NCBI GenBank assembly: GCA_037903475.1
Contig: JBAJFG010000436.1
Coordinates: 1-64,000, forward strand
Length of the DNA: 64,000 bases
Direction of reading: 5' to 3'
Source of the DNA: Ancylostoma caninum
Taxonomy: Eukaryota > Nematoda > Chromadorea > Rhabditida > Ancylostomatidae
Within the stretch, counting starts at the first letter, position 1. The number at the start of each line of letters is the position of its first letter. Shown here one piece after another: positions 1-11,345 of the stretch. The notes below the pieces were generated by a model. That model had not been told where the DNA came from. It searched no databases and worked only from the letters and a program-made list of their open reading frames with translations. Both the position numbers and the translations under genes were made by a program.

Positions 1-240
1 CTCTAGTTGGCCTGACATTTCAAATTTTCGTCATTTTTAAAGGCCTGAAAGTGATTCAGTTATTTTCAACTCACATTCTATCAGGTGCTCGATCTTAGGA
101 CTGCTATCACTTTTTGCCAAGCTCTGTCTTTGTCCCTGAAAAAATTCATGTTGTTTGCAGTTTAGCTGTTACTACTCTTCAACCATGGAAGTGCACGTTC
201 ATAGAGCACGGAGCATGTTTGATCCTTTCAAGATCAGGTA

Positions 241-410
241 CAGTGAGTGTCGATGGAGATGCGCTTTCCTTGGACATGAGAAGCACGCGGCGCACCCGCG
301 TCGCTCGCGCTGGAATCGTGTTGTTGCGGCGAGATTTCCAGCGCGGGCGGCGCGGTCGCGCGGTGTGCTTCCCCGATCCGCAAAGAACGCGCCATCATCG
401 TCGCTTACTG
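241..410. repeat. TA-flanked GC-rich palindromic MITE-like element
   Basis: The element begins CAGTGAGTGTCGATGG and ends in the approximate inverse ending TTACTG, with TA on both sides (239-240 and 411-412). The arms are GC-rich (GCGCGG-type runs) around a short centre. It has no coding capacity, so the open frames crossing it are by-products of its composition. Related half-copies lie near 26.1 kb and 27.3 kb. It is probably a non-autonomous DNA transposon; its autonomous partner is not identified. Confidence 0.6.
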
Positions 411-1376
411 TAGCTCTATTTTGGTACTCAGCTGCATGATATGTTTCCCAACCCTGTTTGTGTTGACCGTCCGAAAAAAGGCTACACATTATCCGAACAA
501 TCAATCATCAATTTTTTGTAGTGTTTCACCCAGGAGAAGAAGTGTACTTCATATCACTCGGAATTATTTTTGAAAATGCCAACGCTCAACAAGGAACTGC
601 CTTCGAAACAGCTCTCTCATGACTTGTTCTGATTTGTGAGTCGTGCACTTTGTCCTACTTAGATAATTAATATTTGAGGTTTGTTGTCGTCTGTCACTGT
701 GATTCATCTCTTTTGAGACTGAACGGCATTCTTCTCTAAAAAAAACCACCGTTTTTCAACTTTTAAAAATACCTGTTTTCTTGGCATCTAACTCTGGCCC
801 ATAATCAGGGATCAACAACTATTGAAAACACGCAATGACATGCTCACATTTTCACTATCTGCGTATGGTCACCAACCTGAATCAGGTTTTCATGGTGTCA
901 CGACAAGGTGATAAAATTGACGTCGGATGGTTGAAGCCCGCAGCCGATGTGATGACCTTCAGGAGGAACGTGTCTAGTGTTGTTCTAGCCTTTCGATTTC
1001 GTTTTTCGTATGGGTTTCATTGAGAACCTGATGAGACGTTTGTAGCATTCAAACTTGTTGTAATATGTTGTTGCTTGAGAATAACAACGACAACAACATC
1101 AATGTCCGAAGATCCTCAGATCATGGCAAACTTGCATGATTTGCATGAGTTGATAAGAAGAATTCGAAGCCAGCTGGAAAATACTAGGTTAGAGAAATTA
1201 TAAACGTCCGTTTGGGGAGCAAATAGAAACTTCTGTCGTAACGAAGGTTCAGTAGCCCAATTTAGGCGGTGCTTTTTTCTTGATCAATGACTCTATGCCT
1301 TCTTCTAAACAGACAGCCAATGCTGTCATTAGAGAGTTTGGCTCACTGTGGGCCAAAATAGCGACCCACACAAATT
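411..1376. other. Unassigned AT-rich DNA
   Basis: No coding exon with convincing splice sites and no recognisable element was found. A short palindrome-like motif and scattered open frames of about 60 codons are within chance expectation. Confidence 0.4.
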
Positions 1377-1404
1377 CTTGATTGATTGATTGATTGATTG
1401 ATTG
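1377..1404. repeat. (GATT)n microsatellite
   Basis: About seven copies of the tetranucleotide ATTG/GATT occur in a row directly before a palindromic element. Confidence 0.9.
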
Positions 1405-1437
1405 CGTCTTATTTACAACGCTATGGGTACAAATTCA

Positions 1438-1722
1438 CTCTGATAACTGTGCAGCGCGAACACAGCCCGAACGGCGTAATGGCTTGGTTAGAGACCCTAG
1501 CAGCAACGGTTGCCAGCTGCTGCCATTCTCCCCTTGATTGCTGCCGTCCCTCAACAATTGCTGCTAAAGGGCCGACAGATTGAGCAGCAATCGAGAGGAG
1601 GATGACAGCAACTGAGCAGCAATCGAGGGGAGGATGACAGCAACTGGCAACCGTTGCTGCTAAGGTTTCTAACCAAACCATTACGCCGTTCGGGCTGCGT
1701 TCGTCCTGCACAGTTGTCAGAG
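1438..1722. repeat. Long inverted-repeat MITE-like element, copy 1
   Basis: The left arm begins CTCTGATAACTGTGCAGC and the right arm is its near-complement, ending with GTTGTCAGAG. Both arms carry the motif CCCGAACGGCGTAATGG and GCAGCAA-rich tracts. The centre repeats GCAGCAATCGAG twice. A second full copy lies at 18595-18848, and degraded pieces with the CCCGAACGGCGTAAT core occur inside introns of the large gene (near 37.9, 46.6 and 55.7 kb). Confidence 0.75.
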
Positions 1723-2448
1723 CAGATAGAATACGAGTTCTGATTGAGCTAGAGTTAGAGTTACCATTACCAAGAAAATGTATAGTGGTCATATTGATCT
1801 ATGCTACACACATCTTGGGCCTAACAGCTCGTTTGAACGAAGCGGTGGAACATCTGGTGGGGATTCTCCTGCTTATTTTGATGTATACAGTTCCTGTCCT
1901 GACAGTAAAGCTAGTTGACCTTACTAAACGTTTAAGTTTTGCAAACGCTATTTTAAAAGGGCCACGCCTATTATTGAGGGCACCAAATTTTGGTTCCGAA
2001 CTTTTGTCAAACTTTTTGAACTTTTTCTTCTCTAAAGAATGATAGATCCATGGTAGGAAGTAATATTCTGATAGTGGCAACACTTGGCTGTGAGGGGGTG
2101 ACTTGAAAGATATCCAAATCCAAATTTGGGAATAAATGCAATCGAAGTATTGATTGGCAACATAAAGTTCGTTACCCAAGTTACCCAAGTTCAAGGGTAT
2201 TTTCGAAGAACTAGTTTTTGCACGGATGTAGACGAGTGCAAAGGAAATTCTTTCTGAGGGTATTACATAGAGTTAGGAGTAATTCTACCAGCAATATCCC
2301 TTTTACAAGGTTGCATAACATGCTGGAGAAAATTCTACAAAATTTGATCTGTCATATTTCGAATTTTATTAAAAGTGGGTAGTTGATGGAAACTGTACAG
2401 ATTATGTGTCTAGTGACGTACTAAGAAATATTCTTCAAAAAGAACGTA
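1723..2448. other. Unassigned DNA
   Basis: No supported gene. The interval contains open frames on both strands of up to 131 codons, but these have no recognisable domain and no consistent splice context. Confidence 0.35.
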
Positions 2449-2721
2449 CAGTGGACGTCAATGGCGGTGGCCCATCCGCGGCCTCGAGAAGGACGCAACG
2501 CGACCGCGCTGCGCGCGCCGTCATCAGTGTCGTCTGCTGCCGGGATGCTATTTCTAGTCGCTTTCTCCCTAATTTGGTCAAAAATCCTAAAAATCGGATG
2601 GAAAGCTGCTGGATATGGCATAACAGTAGCAGAATACATACATAGGTTACAGCGCACGCGGCGCGGTTGCGCGGCGCACTTCTCGAAGCCGCAGATGGGC
2701 CACCGCCGTTGACATCCACTG
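2449..2721. repeat. CAGTGG palindromic MITE, copy 1
   Basis: The terminal inverted repeats start CAGTGGACGTCAATGGCGG and end with the complement, closing CCACTG, with TA on both sides. Inside each arm is a GGCCCATC...CTCGAGAAGGACGC stretch followed by a GCGCG-rich tract. The centre is a short AT-rich spacer. Three further members of the same size (about 260-275 bp) are at 16104, 23899 and 63232. No coding capacity. Confidence 0.85.
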
Positions 2722-4202
2722 TACACACACATCCAAAACCTTTAACATGCTCGAGAAATAGAAAAGAAAACATCTACATCTTGCTGGCGCAGAAACATCT
2801 ACATCTTTCTCATTTTTGTTATTATTTTTTAATGATGTTTGTAATTTTTTTCACTCTGATTGTCTGCGCATCCGCACATTCACTTAACGGTCTTCAGTCT
2901 CGATCAATTCTTTCAGGCGAGTCCCGACCACTAGAGTCTTCTATGCATTCGCTTTTGCTAACAGTAGTATGTATTATAGATCAGGTCAGGGGGTAGTTCT
3001 GCAGGTTAGTCGCACGCCTACCACGATAAGAGGAATACACATTGGATACGAGTGAACCACTGGCTCTGCACCGACACCGAACACGTGAAATAACTACGAT
3101 TATCATATCGATGACAATAAAAAGTTATTGCTTGGAAAATCGCTTCTTGTTTTCACTTACGTGAATGACAAATGGATGTTTTTGGAAATTGTCCATGAGT
3201 CCTCTTCTCACAAAATTTCCTTCACTCATCTAATTACAAAACTCATTTATTTCCGTCACAATACACCTTTTTCTAGGCATCTTTTTTCCAGCAAATGACG
3301 GATGATCGAGTTACCTATCTCTGAGCGATGAGTGCCTTGTGGAACCAGGAAACATTCACCACCGAGGAACCTTTAAAGGTAACGTCCTGGAACGGAAGTA
3401 GTCACCTAATTTGTTAGTCGCCGAGATCGCCCACCGCATACGTAGATGATCTCAGCGACTGCGTTTTTAAGCTGGTTTCTACAGCATCTAACTGAACAAG
3501 TCAGCTTGCAGAGATGACTAATAATGTGTCACTCCAATGGCGCATGGTGTAGTAAAGAAGAATTATGAAACTGCATTTTCATCATTTTTGAAAGTAGGTC
3601 GTGCTTTTAGTGCTAGCTGTCCTGAAAAAGCGGACCTAAACGGTCCGCATCAATCTTGCCGGTGCAGAAACGCACAGTGAAACCGTATTTCTGCGCCGTT
3701 GAGCGGAACATTTTGAACAGCACGACCGCTAAGTTAACGACTGCTCAGTGATCAACTACGTCATCGCCTCTAGTCTCCGACTGCTATTGCAGCGGTGATA
3801 TGAATCATTAGGATTCGTATGGTGACGAATTTATTCACAACGGATAGTAATATGTATCATCTCTGGAATTGCCGCAAATGAATGGCAAGGAAAGTGGAGG
3901 GCTTATTTGGAGTGAATTCATACTCCATAAATGGTTGAATCACAGGGTTGTCTTCTGCCCTAGCACGAGAAAATGAGCAAAAAAATAACACTGAACTTAT
4001 GGACGGGTTTGTGGCGTGAGACTTAGACTTGTGTCTCCAAGTACGACTTGATTAAATGGGGTACTGAGGAACTAGGGACCTTAACTTTTGTCACTAATGG
4101 TATTATAACTTTTGTCAGTAGCGCTATCTCTTTATCTGGCTAACCTATCTAAAGGAGGATGGCGGTAAAGAAAATTCTGGAGAACCTGAAAGTCTAACTC
4201 TA
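2722..4202. other. Unassigned DNA before the maT-like transposon
   Basis: I found no exon set or known element. Short local inverted repeats occur (for example GCGGACC/GGTCCGC near 3630-3650). It may hold regulatory DNA or old repeats. Confidence 0.35.
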
Positions 4203-4204
4203 TA

Positions 4205-5472
4205 CAGGGTGGTCCACATGAAGTGTGTCAGGCTGTAGAAAATCAATTTTCGGACATTTCCTTCCGCCTTTTGTGCTTTTTATGCTGTTATTCGTTTCTT
4301 CCGCATTTTCTAGTCCTATTGTGCCCAGTCTTATTATTTGTTATTGCATAAAGGTGGCATCACTCGTTCAGCAGTAGCCGCCATGTACAAACGCCGATCG
4401 TCAGTTTCCGAGATTTCGAAGACGCTCAAACTGCATCAAGAGCAAGCACACCGCGTCAGAAAGCATTTGAGGATACCCGAGGGATCGAAAATCGTCCGAA
4501 AGGAGGACCTGAACGAACTGCAAGGACACCTGCCCTTCGAATGGTCGTCAAAGATGAACTTCGCAGAAATCCTGAAATAAGCATTAGACAATTGGCTGAG
4601 GAACACAAAGTAAGCCGTTCAACCATTCAAAGACTGACCAGAGACGATGTAGAGTTGTATCCTTACAAATTCGCCAAAGGACAAAGCTTTACCGACGAAA
4701 TAGTGGCGTCAAGACTGGAAAAATGCAGAGAGATGGTGACCCTTGCGCACAATTACAAGCTTGCCTAGATTCTCCTCACAGACGAGAAGATATTTACCGC
4801 TGAACCACTCCGAAATGTGCACCATCGACAGGAGAGAATCTCCAAGAGCCGCAACGATCGAAAAAAACTTATTTTCCACAGTCCGCGATAGTGTGGGCTG
4901 GAATATCGGGCCTAATCAAGACCGAGCTTGTTTTTGTTCAAAAAGGAAGTGAAATTGAAGCATAACTGTATCGAAAGCAAATCCTTTAGGATGCAATAGT
5001 ACCTTGACCAAAGAAAACGCTAAGGGCCTTGAATGTACCTTCTAGCAAGATTAGGCACTAGCCCACGGCACGGAGAAGGAACTTCTATGGTGTGGGACCA
5101 TTCTTCTGTGTTCCAAGACGTTGGATTTTTGGCCATCAAAATCACCCGATCCCAATCATCTGGATTTTGCTATCTGGTCATCCTAGAGCAAAAAGCCTCC
5201 TCTTTCAAATCCAAGTCACTGGATTTGCTGAAGGCAACCTTTGCGAAGGCATGGGACGAAATCTTGCCGTAAATGATTGCGCTCATCCTCAAAAATTTCC
5301 GGGAGAGATTGGAGGCTTGTATCGAAGCTAAAGGCCATAGTTTCGAATAAGGTGAATGAAGTCTTATGTAGAATTTTTTCTCTATCAAATAAATATAAAA
5401 ACTGACTGTTTGAATTGATTTGGGCGAAGTTATGGGTAGTTCTTCCCGTCACACTTCATGTGGACCACCATG
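4205..5472 (+). mobile_element. Tc1/mariner-superfamily transposon, probably maT clade, disrupted
   Basis: A 1,268-bp element flanked by TA. Its 23-bp terminal inverted repeats (CAGGGTGGTCCACATGAAGT at the left) match with one difference. Three frames on the plus strand together resemble a transposase: an N-terminal HTH region (4338-4580), a second HTH-like part reading ISIRQLAEEHKVSRSTIQRL (4571-4768), then the first-aspartate context LLTDEKIF just after a stop near 4768. The C-terminal part runs to about 5340 and ends EAKGHSFE. Frameshifts and stops break the frame, so it is not functional as read. The C-terminal form and the TIRs suggest the maT (DD37D) group; this clade call is inference. 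Confidence 0.8.
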
Positions 5473-6744
5473 TATAATGAGACCATACAAAGCAGTTGTT
5501 GTTCAAGAAGACATGCACAGCTTGCTCTTCAAAGCAACCAGAATGATTTCAAACTCGTCACAAGAATCGATCAGCTAGTATTGAGGTGTTTAGACGTCAA
5601 CAGGGATGATTTTCACAATGATGGCAAAACGTTTTGTTGTGTTTGCGATGAAAAGGCGAATTTAATGGTGACAACACCACCCGTGGCTAGTTTTCCCGAA
5701 GTTACTCAAGCTGGCAGACTACCGAGTACTGACCCAGTTGTGTACTTACGAAGGTCCATACATACGTTGTTTGTTCAAAAATAATTATATTTTACATGAA
5801 TTGGCCACACATACCTCTAGAACTCAAGCATTTATAAAAGAAATATTCTAATTACAGTATGACTAGCTAAAAATTCCTAAAAAGATGCTGATTCAATACT
5901 CACTACTACTCACCATCTTAAATTAGATATCGCAATCAGTAAATGCGTAGACCTATTCCATCCCTTCAATACATCCATTTGATCATGGTCACGTACAAAT
6001 AAACAATTTTGATTCAATAAACTCAGTGCCATATAATCGACAACTTCTGGCTGATCATATTCCACTTGGTACTTCTTTAGAAACAAAATTTAGTAGGTTT
6101 CCTTCACCTTACTGATGAGTGCAGGAGGGAACTTACATGTACATATAACTTTAGAAATTACTTACGATTAGATACTTTGATAGCCCTTCTTCACTTATCG
6201 AGCAGGCCCAGCAATGCTTACATTCGATTCTTTCTGCGTGGATATTCCTCATATATCGGAACTACAAAGTCCGGCTTGCAACTGTGCACGCCGGCTGTAC
6301 CTCAAAAGAGAATGCTCGAGTGCTCTGTGCACGTTGCGTAGTATCTTTCTGTCAGTTGGTCACTAGCTTCTCAGAGATGCCCGAATGTTCGCCATGCTGC
6401 TCTGTTTCTTCTATTCGGAGCCTGATGCATCATTGAGATTACGCCGGGTAAACGCATTGACGCCTGTGTTAAGGATGGGGGAAGTTGTGCTGTGCTAACA
6501 CTTCGCCTCAATGATCCATACGGTCCCAGCTGGTCCCAGCTGTCAAAATATAATATTAGAGTATTAAGAAAGTCCTGAGCAGATTTTTTTGAAAGTTCCA
6601 GAACTTTCGATTATTGATCGGTACCTGATATATTATGTGATAGTTGTAGATCATCCTCGGAATTCCTCCATAATAGGTATATATGACCGGTTTGCTTTCC
6701 CTAACTTCAACCACAATGTTAATTCCACAAGAGCACCTCCAAGC
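5473..6744. other. Unassigned, repeat-derived DNA
   Basis: No gene is supported. The stretch near 6099-6130 (CACCTTACTGATGAGTGCAG) recurs at about 29490-29520 inside an intron of the large gene. The nearby ATTGAGATTAC motif at about 6436 also has relatives near 29870-29960, so part of this interval is a dispersed repeat. Confidence 0.4.
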
Positions 6745-7320
6745 CATAATCAGTTTTTCCTTCTCTACCCGTACGGAAAAGTGTTTCTGGAAGAAATGAT
6801 TACTGGGGATAAAAGCTGGATCCTCTACGATTCTAGCACGCATCGTGCCATGTGACTCCCTCGAGGAGTAGACCGGTCAAATCGTACGCCAAGCAAGTGT
6901 CACCGTTGCTACTTATGGGATTGGCGAGGAATGGTGAATTACGAGCTGCCTACGCAAACACACACAATCACTGGTAACATTTACGCGAATCAGCTCCGGA
7001 AACTTGCGGATGCTGCGCGAGAAAAACAGCTGGGACGAGATTCTGTACACCTTACTCCACGATGACGCGAGGCTCCATGTAGCTGAAAAAATCAGTGAAA
7101 AATTGGAGGAGCTGGACTAGTACTAGTCCTCAAGCACCTCATTCCTTCGACATTGTTCCCTCTTACTAGCACTTATTTCGCTCCTTTAGGGCATTCCTAG
7201 CCAAGAAAAAATTCGTCAGATTTGAAGATAATGTAAGGATGGTTAGCAAATTCTTTGACTCAGTCTCCACAGTTCTGGGAGAAGTGGACCGCCGACATCC
7301 CCATTAGATGGGCACTGTAG
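6745..7320 (+). pseudogene. Relic of a mariner (DD34D) transposase
   Basis: Pieces in more than one frame match the order of mariner transposase motifs. First comes a block reading FLEEMITGDKSWILYD, which contains the first catalytic Asp. It is followed by WDWRGMVNYELP, then an HDDARLHVA block with the second Asp (about 7057-7080), and a C-terminal part reading FLAKKKFVRFED (from about 7190). Stops and frameshifts separate the blocks. The N-terminal HTH region is not convincingly present, and no clean TIR pair was found. Confidence 0.7.
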
Positions 7321-8214
7321 TGACTAACTCTGGTGATTATATTGTTTGAGATTCGACTGTAGGATGGATAACAAAACAAAACAGAACAAAGACTATCTTA
7401 CCAATCTTACCACTCTGATATCTTGAAAACGGTGAAATTTGATTTATTCATTGTTTCGGATATTTTCAACGAAAGTTTGACTATTTTTAAGGAAATCGAA
7501 TATTCCAATACATGCTATGTAGATCAGGAAAGTGATCTAGCTACTTATTCTGTCAACACGGTGAGGAATTCTGGCAGTGGTTTACTCTTAGCTAGGCTTC
7601 CAATTGCCCAGAGAAGTGGAACACGTTCTAAGCTTCGAAAACAATTTAACCCATCGACCGCGCCCATTTTTGCGTGTCTGGTGCGTGGGACCAACGCCCC
7701 TTTCAAGAGTGCGGCGCCCGCGGAGTTCCACACCGTTACGATAGGATAATTAGGACTAGAACAGATCTGTTTGCAGAAATAATTTGAAATCTAGTTGAAG
7801 AAGATTACCAGGATCATCGGACCAAAAAAGGAGAGAATCTCAACGCATCTAGATTCCATTAAAGCCGAAGGAAGTTTGTAGAAGGTGTTTTTAGTGTTAT
7901 AAGGGAATGTTCAGAAAATATATGCGTTCGTACTGCTCTAACCTGACGAATAAGGAAGTGCAAGATGTAGTGAACGTGTTTTTATGTGGGAAACGTGGCT
8001 TTTCTTCAGAATATTTCCATCCACTACACAAAAATGTAAAGCAATCTCCCTCGATTTCAAAATCTCATCCTTTTCATGATATTTGTCGCAATAAAGGAGA
8101 ACTCTTCCTTGAACCACAGTTGTTTTAGACCTTATTAGGAAGTATTGTACACATTTTATATGGAAATACTACAAAATAGTTCGAAAATAAGGTCCAGTAC
8201 TTGATAATAATGGT
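7321..8214. other. Unassigned DNA
   Basis: A plus-strand open frame of 108 codons (7423-7749) overlaps a minus-strand frame and has no recognisable domain or splice partner. I do not call it a gene. Confidence 0.35.
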
Positions 8215-8280
8215 GCGGCTCACCGGTGAGCCGCGCGGTCCCACGCGACCAAAAAAGCGCGGCTCACCGGTGAGCCACGC
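8215..8280. repeat. Duplicated perfect palindrome GCGGCTCACCGGTGAGCCGC
   Basis: A perfect 20-bp palindrome occurs at 8215-8234. It is repeated with one change at 8259-8278, and each copy is followed by a CGCGGTC-type tail. The GC-rich block stands out in AT-rich DNA and is probably the core of a small foldback repeat. Confidence 0.7.
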
Positions 8281-9176
8281 GGTCGTTAAAAAATAAACAC
8301 CAAAAATGAGAATGTCAGCAACTATAACAGGGTAATGCAACAATAAAAGATTTATAGTTCTTATACACACATATATACATTCGAACATTCAAATTTCATC
8401 GACAGAACCATTTTTACGATATTAGTGCATGTGAGTGGACGGTTCGAAAAGGTATTTAGGCGGAATGAGCCTAATTTTTTGATTATTCCTATGACTAATC
8501 CGGAAATTCGAACAGTCTCCATGCCACAACCTATTCGTAATCCTGAATGAGCTGCAACTGATTTGCACCGACTGGTACAATAGCAGGCGGAACATTACAC
8601 CTACACCTATAGATTATGACACCATCAATCTCCATTTTTCTTGCAACACAAACATCTGTTCAAAGCAACCGTGAATGGAGCTCAGGATCATCTGTCAACA
8701 CCAGAAAAACTAATGAATACTTGTTAGAAGGCGACAAAGAGGGAAACATATTTATACAACGATATGTGTTTCTTTTTCTTCATCGCGCCAGACTTCTTTG
8801 AAGACGAGCTGCGCTTTATTCGAGTGATTGTTATGCTGAAAATGCGAAAATTACAAAGGATACCTCTACTATTATTGAATGCGGTGAATATGCTGGCTGA
8901 AATACCCAGCTACAAAAATTAGAAATAAACTTGTACTTACTTGAAGGAGTGTATGCGATCATTTTCGACTTAAACTACAACAAAGCTAATCTGATCCTTT
9001 CCGAAAACATTCCACTACGCTACGAAGCCAGAAGCACTACTTCTTCCTTACAAGACAAAGTTATCAAAAACTTCTTATCAATCACTTCCTTCATCTGCTT
9101 GTTGTGAAATGGATTTGTAATGTGTTCTCAGTTTCACCTTTGACAGGAAGTCAATTAGTTATTCGTATCTATACAG
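8281..9176. other. Unassigned DNA
   Basis: No exon set, RNA gene or known element recognised. Confidence 0.35.
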
Positions 9177-9335
9177 GGGGCGCGTTCGGAGTAGTGGTAA
9201 GAGGCTCTCTGCGCACGCACACGGTCGATGGTTCGATCGTCCCCCTGGCCAACCAAGCCATCCATCCTCCGGGGTCGGTAAATTGGTACCGTAGGAGTTT
9301 GGGAGGGTGAAGCACTGACTCGGTACATCGGACTT
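9177..9335 (+). mobile_element. tRNA-derived SINE, copy 1 (partial)
   Basis: The head has an RNA polymerase III box A-like segment (GTAGTGGTAAGAGGC) and a box B-like GGTTCGATCG. A non-tRNA body follows, beginning TGGCCAACCAAGCC. This is closely related to the copy at 43720 and more distantly to the one at 61071. The body stops matching near 9335, so this copy is shorter. Its target duplication was not identified. Confidence 0.75.
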
Positions 9336-9529
9336 GGTACACTGTTGCTACGCTGTATGACATCCCATCTAAGACAGCAAAACTTGAGTGAAAACAGTGC
9401 ACGCTTAGGAAGCATTACTTTTGGTTTGCCCCTACCCCGTTCTGCATACAATGCCAGTCAGATCTTGAAAAACTGCACAAAATTAGCGGCAACCTTTAGA
9501 TAAAACGCACTACTTGCATCATTCCAAGA

Positions 9530-9965
9530 CTTCCGAAAACTTCCGGCTTTTTTCGCCATTTTTCGGAAGTTGGAACTCGGAAGACGGAAGTCCAAAAAAC
9601 ACCGGAATGTCGGATGTTTCGGAAGTCGGAAGTCGGAATTCCGCTCATCCCTGGTTTCTATTCTGCTTAACCTATGCACTTCGGCTCGATCACAAGTGTT
9701 GCTACTTTTCCTCTGGGCGTGCTGGCATCTACGCCGGCGTATCACTTGAAATAAAACTGCAGAAGAAGCTAGCCCGTTGTGAGCTTAGATGCCATTGTCT
9801 AGCATTTATGTTACAGTAACGTGTTATAATCCATTTAGAATGTTGGAGCAGTATTGGGACCAGGCATGAGCGGAAGTCAGATCCAAAAAATCGGAAGTCC
9901 AAGATGTAAGCCCCAAAAACATCGAAGTATCGGAAGTGTCGGAAGTTGGAAGTACGGAGTGCATG
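9530..9965. repeat. Inverted pair of CGGAAGT-rich repeats
   Basis: Two arms (about 9530-9655 and 9855-9965) are rich in CGGAAGT on opposite strands. They share a GCTCATCCCTGG / CCAGGCATGAGC end motif at their inner edges, in inverse orientation. About 200 bp of unrelated DNA lies between them. The pattern fits a foldback element. The GGAAGT core also resembles an ETS-factor site, but the repeat structure is the simpler explanation. Confidence 0.5.
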
Positions 9966-10089
9966 CATGTGTGCTTATGCATGTAAGCGTGCTTAGAGTT
10001 GGTGTAAACCAAGTATTGCCAGACTAACTGCCTTCATTTAGTGGGTATTGTGGCCTGGTAGGTTTCGCTGCGTTTGCCTTATCCAGTTG

Positions 10090-10290
10090 TCACAGTAGCT
10101 GCTGACCCACCTCAGCTCCACAATTTGCCGTTCTCGTACTTTCTGCCTTCTTTACTAGGACCGGCCTCTTCCCACCTATGCTAAATCGGTCCTTACGAAC
10201 TTCATCTTCATCCATCGCTCTTAAGCAGCGCTGGAACTGAAGGCAATATTTCTTTCCAGATGGGTGGTCATTCACTCCTAGCGAGATAAA
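10090..10290 (-). CDS. Possible downstream exon of the GNAT gene, unproven
   Basis: A minus-strand open stretch reads NDHPSGKKYCLQFQRCL and continues to a stop near 10090, after an acceptor-like TCTCGCTAG (about 10279). A segment like this could close a GNAT-type protein. However, its reading phase does not join directly to the last supported exon at 11346, so an extra small exon would be needed. Low confidence. Confidence 0.2.
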   Translation of the reverse strand, partial: FISLGVNDHPSGKKYCLQFQRCLRAMDEDEVRKDRFSIGGKRPVLVKKAESTRTANCGAEVGQQLL

Positions 10291-10535
10291 AGAATATTGA
10301 GGGCTGCCAAAACAAAACGGAATGTCTGAACGATGATCGGGTCATCAATCATGGCAAAATTGGAAATTTATAACCTGTTTGTACATCTGTTGATGGCTGA
10401 TTACTTCGTATAGGGCGTACACGCTCACACACATGATATTCTAAGTACTTTTTCTAAGTTGACAGTTCATCTGTATACCTGTTCACTAGAACCAGTCATC
10501 TGTACATATAAAGCAGTATGTCTGTGTGTATGTGC

Positions 10536-10706
10536 GTGTATGTACACGAAACTCCAAACGTACGCAGACAAGGATCAGGGCCGCGGCGCGGCTCTCGTGG
10601 GCAGAGACGCAGGCGCTCAGCATGCGAAGCTCCCACGTCTCTGCCCAAGAGAGCCGCGCCACAGTCCCAACCCTTGCCTGCGTACATTTGGATTTCCGTG
10701 TATGTA
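10536..10706. repeat. GC-rich foldback element (CTCTGCCC type), copy 1
   Basis: Two arms of about 65-70 bp are inverse copies, each containing GCGCGGCTCTC and GGGCAGAGACG, around a short CAGGCGCTCAGCATGCG-like centre. The outer ends read TGTATGTACACG and its approximate complement. A related element is at 22826-22990. No coding capacity; the several open frames here are artefacts. Confidence 0.65.
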
Positions 10707-10814
10707 TGTTCCTTACAGAAATTGCGGAGGGTTAACCGATCGGGACCAAACTTTGTACACATACCCAACGAGAACCGGCGGAGGTTTTAGGCTACTTATC
10801 GTTGGAGTACAATG

Positions 10815-11215
10815 ATTTATCGATTATATTGATTTTATTATTTTTCGCTATCTTTGCCCAGGGACGGGCGAGAACACGCCTAGTAGGGTTCCTGAATACG
10901 CTGAACACGAATATGACGTCCATTTTGCGCCAAGATATCGATTTATTGATTTTATCGATTTTTGTCTACTTTTGCTCGGAGCCAGTGAGCACAACTACAC
11001 TCGAGTTCCTCAATGTGCTGAACATGAGTATGGCAATCATTTCGCGCCAAAGTATCGATTTTTTGATCTTATCGATTTTTTTTCCACTTCTATCACAGTG
11101 GCGGGTGAAAGCATCCTTAACAGGGTTCTCGAATACTCTGCACACGAATATGACAGCCATTTTGCACAACGTTGTCGACTTATTGATCTATTGGTCTTAT
11201 CGATTTTTGTGCATG
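10815..11215. repeat. Diverged tandem repeat of about 117-120 bp with ATCGAT/TTATCGATTTT tracts
   Basis: Three clear units, plus a partial one at the left, share the order: GGGTTC-TGAATACGCTGAACACGAATATG-like segment, then TTTGCGCCAA, then TATCGATTTATTGATTTTATCG. The ATCGATT anchors lie near 10937, 11054 and 11174. This lies in the 3' direction of the minus-strand GNAT gene, probably within an intron or its downstream flank. Confidence 0.65.
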
Positions 11216-11345
11216 CACCGGGAGACGGGTGAGAACATGTCTGCTACTATCCACATTAATGTGAAAAACCGGGGGTAGTATCCCCGCTTTTTTCATCATA
11301 AGTGAGAGGCTCCTGCATGGTACCGTATCATCTCGAATAACTTAC

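Noticed and set aside
2171..2195. TTACCCAAGTTCAAG-like sequence similar to the 3' part of nematode SL1
   Set aside because: It lies in a small direct repeat of GTTACCCAA, lacks the expected GT donor directly after the leader and shows no Sm-site context, so a spliced-leader RNA gene is not supported.
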